Source of the DNA: a virus
Strand: one strand, 5' to 3'
Length of the DNA stretch: 21,874 nucleotides
IMG/VR virus record: IMGVR_UViG_3300023240_000136
Location: 1-21,874 of that record
The notes under the pieces are model-generated. The model saw nothing but the letters and a program-made list of their open reading frames with translations, ran no database searches and was not told the DNA's origin. How positions within the stretch are numbered: position 1 is the stretch's first letter; each line of letters starts with the position of its first letter. Both the position numbers and the translations under genes were made by a program. Positions 20,670-21,874 of this stretch are shown piece after piece.

Positions 20670-20750
20670 ATGACCGACCTAATCACAAACATAGCCACAA
20701 TCGCATCGCTAGTCGGTGCGGTTGTTTGGCTTTTAAACAAACGAAAATGA
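20670..20750 (+). CDS. 26-residue membrane peptide
   Basis: A tiny frame, MTDLITNIATIASLVGAVVW and a short basic end (LLNKRK), forming one predicted membrane helix with a positive C-terminus. Its stop overlaps the ATG of the next membrane protein (ATGA). This layout suggests the two membrane proteins work together, for example as lysis-timing or exclusion factors, which is inference only. Confidence 0.5.
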   Translation: MTDLITNIATIASLVGAVVWLLNKRK

Positions 20751-20935
20751 TAGAAATAGCAACTAGAATAGTAATAGGCTTCGCATGCCTTTGGTTCATG
20801 ACGCTGTTAGCGTTCAACGTGGCCGACATGGTGACAAGTATAGTCACGGGATCAGTCTTTGGAATATGCTTTGTCGGCTTTGGCCTCGTGTCGATGCTTT
20901 CTTTTTATCAGGCTTATAAACTTGTAAAAACATGA
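20747..20935 (+). CDS. Two-helix small membrane protein
   Basis: A 62-residue protein with two predicted membrane helices (about 7-29, IVIGFACLWFMTLLAF, and 33-56, GSVFGICFVGFGLVSMLSFY), with short charged ends. It resembles small phage holin-like or exclusion membrane proteins in size, but nothing further is decided. The ATG at 20747 is chosen because it is coupled (ATGA) to the 26-residue peptide; a longer frame from 20657 would cover that peptide. Confidence 0.6.
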   Translation: MIEIATRIVIGFACLWFMTLLAFNVADMVTSIVTGSVFGICFVGFGLVSMLSFYQAYKLVKT

Positions 20936-21195
20936 GCCAAATTAGATACAAAGACATTATCGATTTAGGTTTTAATGAGGACTTCTCGCCATCTGATAAG
21001 GTTTACCAAGATCAATACGGTTACGATTATGTCATAATAACCAAGAAATTAACAAAGCGTATTTACCTAGATTGGCAAAAAGAAACGAGAATATGTGAAC
21101 TTGTTAGGACTGATAAAGAAGGTAACGTAAAATCAAGGCTCGTTATGTCAGACTTAAAATCTATTAAGGATATGATTAATTTTTACTCTGATTAA
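20932..21195 (+). CDS. 87-residue conserved phage protein
   Basis: A small protein with the pattern RYKDIIDLGFNEDFSPSDKV, then YLDWQKETRICELVRTD and a C-terminal helix. Proteins with this W-ET-ELvR core recur in Bacteroidetes phages, to my recollection, with no known function. It overlaps the membrane-protein gene by 4 bases and ends the early operon. Confidence 0.65.
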   Translation: MSQIRYKDIIDLGFNEDFSPSDKVYQDQYGYDYVIITKKLTKRIYLDWQKETRICELVRTDKEGNVKSRLVMSDLKSIKDMINFYSD

Positions 21196-21222
21196 AAAAA
21201 AGACGGTCATTACTGACCGTCT
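21194..21222 (-). terminator. Strong terminator of the lysis operon
   Basis: Perfect 9-bp stem AGACGGTCA (21201-21209) / TGACCGTCT (21214-21222) with a 4-base loop. On the minus strand it is followed by a run of T residues (21201-21194), so it ends leftward lysis transcription. It also separates that operon from the converging early operon, though without a T-run in that direction. Confidence 0.88.
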
Positions 21223-21254
21223 AAACTAAACAACTAAACAAACTACTATGAATT

Positions 21255-21545
21255 TTAAATGCTTTGAAAAAGGTATGCTAACAAAGCCATGAACGCTAGG
21301 AATCCTATTCCCATTCCGAATGTCTTTATGTTCATACCTTTAAAATCTTCGATGTCTACTTTTCCATCTTCGTTCGTATCAAAGAAGGATTTGGCAAAGT
21401 CTTGAATGAATGTCAATGGCGTTCCCTGAGTAGCCCCGTTAACCACACCACTAACGAACTGGCCGACTTTAGTTTTTTCGGCCTTTGGAAAGATGGTGTT
21501 AAACACCCCTTTGATACTGATATTTTTTAATAGTCCTTTTAACAT
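21255..21545 (-). CDS. EF-hand and membrane-segment protein, possible holin
   Basis: A 96-residue protein with a DTNEDGKVDIED calcium-binding loop (about 56-67) of EF-hand type, followed by one predicted membrane helix at the C-terminus (GMGIGFLAFMALLAYLF). It starts 4 codons inside the endolysin end, so it is the next gene of the lysis operon. Position and single membrane span make a holin or lysis regulator plausible. The EF-hand is unusual for that role and could sense calcium or serve structure only. Confidence 0.6.
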   Translation of the reverse strand: MLKGLLKNISIKGVFNTIFPKAEKTKVGQFVSGVVNGATQGTPLTFIQDFAKSFFDTNEDGKVDIEDFKGMNIKTFGMGIGFLAFMALLAYLFQSI

Positions 21546-21874
21546 AGCTTTATAGTTTTAGTTAATGTCCATTCGCTTTTTGAATCGCTCTCGTAAATAT
21601 AACGAAAACCATCGTTAGAACCGTAGTCACAATGTATGAAATTTTCGTAGATAGCTATTCGATTGTATTCTGTATTTTCTATTATCAAATTAAATAGCTG
21701 AAGTAGTTTAGATTTTTTACAAGTCCAGTCGACTGCACCCGAACCCTCAAACGTGTGTTGGCTGTTTCCGCTGCGACCCTTCATTAGTTCGTAGGCTTTA
21801 GGACGGTAGCCGCTGTTTTGGCTTGCGGTGATCCACGAGCCTAGTTCATGCCTTACCTTTGACATCGGTAAGAT
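21539..21874 (-). CDS. Endolysin, M15 D-Ala-D-Ala peptidase-like, partial
   Basis: The visible 111 residues include NSGYRPKAYELMKGRSGNSQ and then HTFEGSGAVDW, the SxHxxGxAxD zinc motif in which His and Asp are ligands, and NRIAIYENFIHCDYG, which gives the third ligand His. This is the catalytic domain of M15A peptidases, which cut peptidoglycan cross-links at lysis. The frame stays open through the window edge at 21874, and family members have about 40-50 residues before the SGYRP segment, so the 5' end is missing. An ATG at 21865 lies inside the expected domain and is unlikely to be the start. Confidence 0.82.
   Translation of the reverse strand: MLPMSKVRHELGSWITASQNSGYRPKAYELMKGRSGNSQHTFEGSGAVDWTCKKSKLLQLFNLIIENTEYNRIAIYENFIHCDYGSNDGFRYIYESDSKSEWTLTKTIKLC

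Noticed and set aside
1-21874. CRISPR array
   Set aside because: No set of regularly spaced identical repeats of 24 bases or more was seen; the only periodic repeats are the short iterons at 16191-16272.
1-21874. Integrase, transposase or reverse transcriptase gene
   Set aside because: None of the proteins shows tyrosine or serine recombinase, DDE or RT motifs; the cassette array therefore lacks its own integrase here.

Overview
This window is a stretch of a tailed double-stranded DNA phage, or a prophage, of a Bacteroidetes host, probably of the flavobacterial or cytophagal type. The evidence is the gene content (large and small terminase subunits, tail tape measure protein, HK97 gp10-like neck protein, M15 endolysin, YqaJ-type exonuclease, O-like initiator), low GC with A-rich rather than Shine-Dalgarno start regions, and promoter boxes of the Bacteroidetes TAnnTTTG type. 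No integrase, portal, protease or major capsid gene is visible, so this is only part of the genome.

Layout. Bases 1-1084 hold a short rightward operon led by a ribbon-helix-helix protein, closed by a hairpin terminator at 1100-1129 that also ends the converging late operon. Bases 1129-12400 are a leftward late operon read from right to left: a small gene, small terminase, large terminase, then directly a tail-chaperone-like protein, neck and tail-completion proteins, several tail structural proteins and the tape measure gene last. Bases 12427-14169 carry small accessory genes with their own terminators, a structured segment and a palindrome.

Bases 14205-15163 look like two integron gene cassettes inserted into the phage. 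One carries a DNA-methyltransferase-like gene and the other a 38-residue Trp-rich protein. Each is followed by an attC-like folded site, and each cassette's 7-base 5' boundary is the exact reverse complement of its own 3' R'' box, as expected for true cassettes. No integron integrase is present.

Bases 15203-16560 are the leftward replication operon: an O-like initiator with an internal origin (seven TGCTTT repeats 11-12 bp apart next to an AT-rich tract), a DUF6633-like putative helicase-loading partner, and a small lipoprotein. The control region 16561-17002 separates this operon from the rightward early operon. It holds divergent TATATTTG promoters, a possible pseudoknot in the initiator leader, and recurring AACCTTTT motifs.

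Bases 17003-21195 are the rightward early operon: an OB-fold-like recombination partner, a YqaJ-type exonuclease, a DUF3127 SSB-like protein, a zinc-finger protein, small membrane proteins and many small unknown genes packed with ATGA or TAATG overlaps. A terminator at 21194-21222 separates it from the converging lysis genes at the right edge: an M15 peptidase cut off by the window end and an EF-hand membrane protein.
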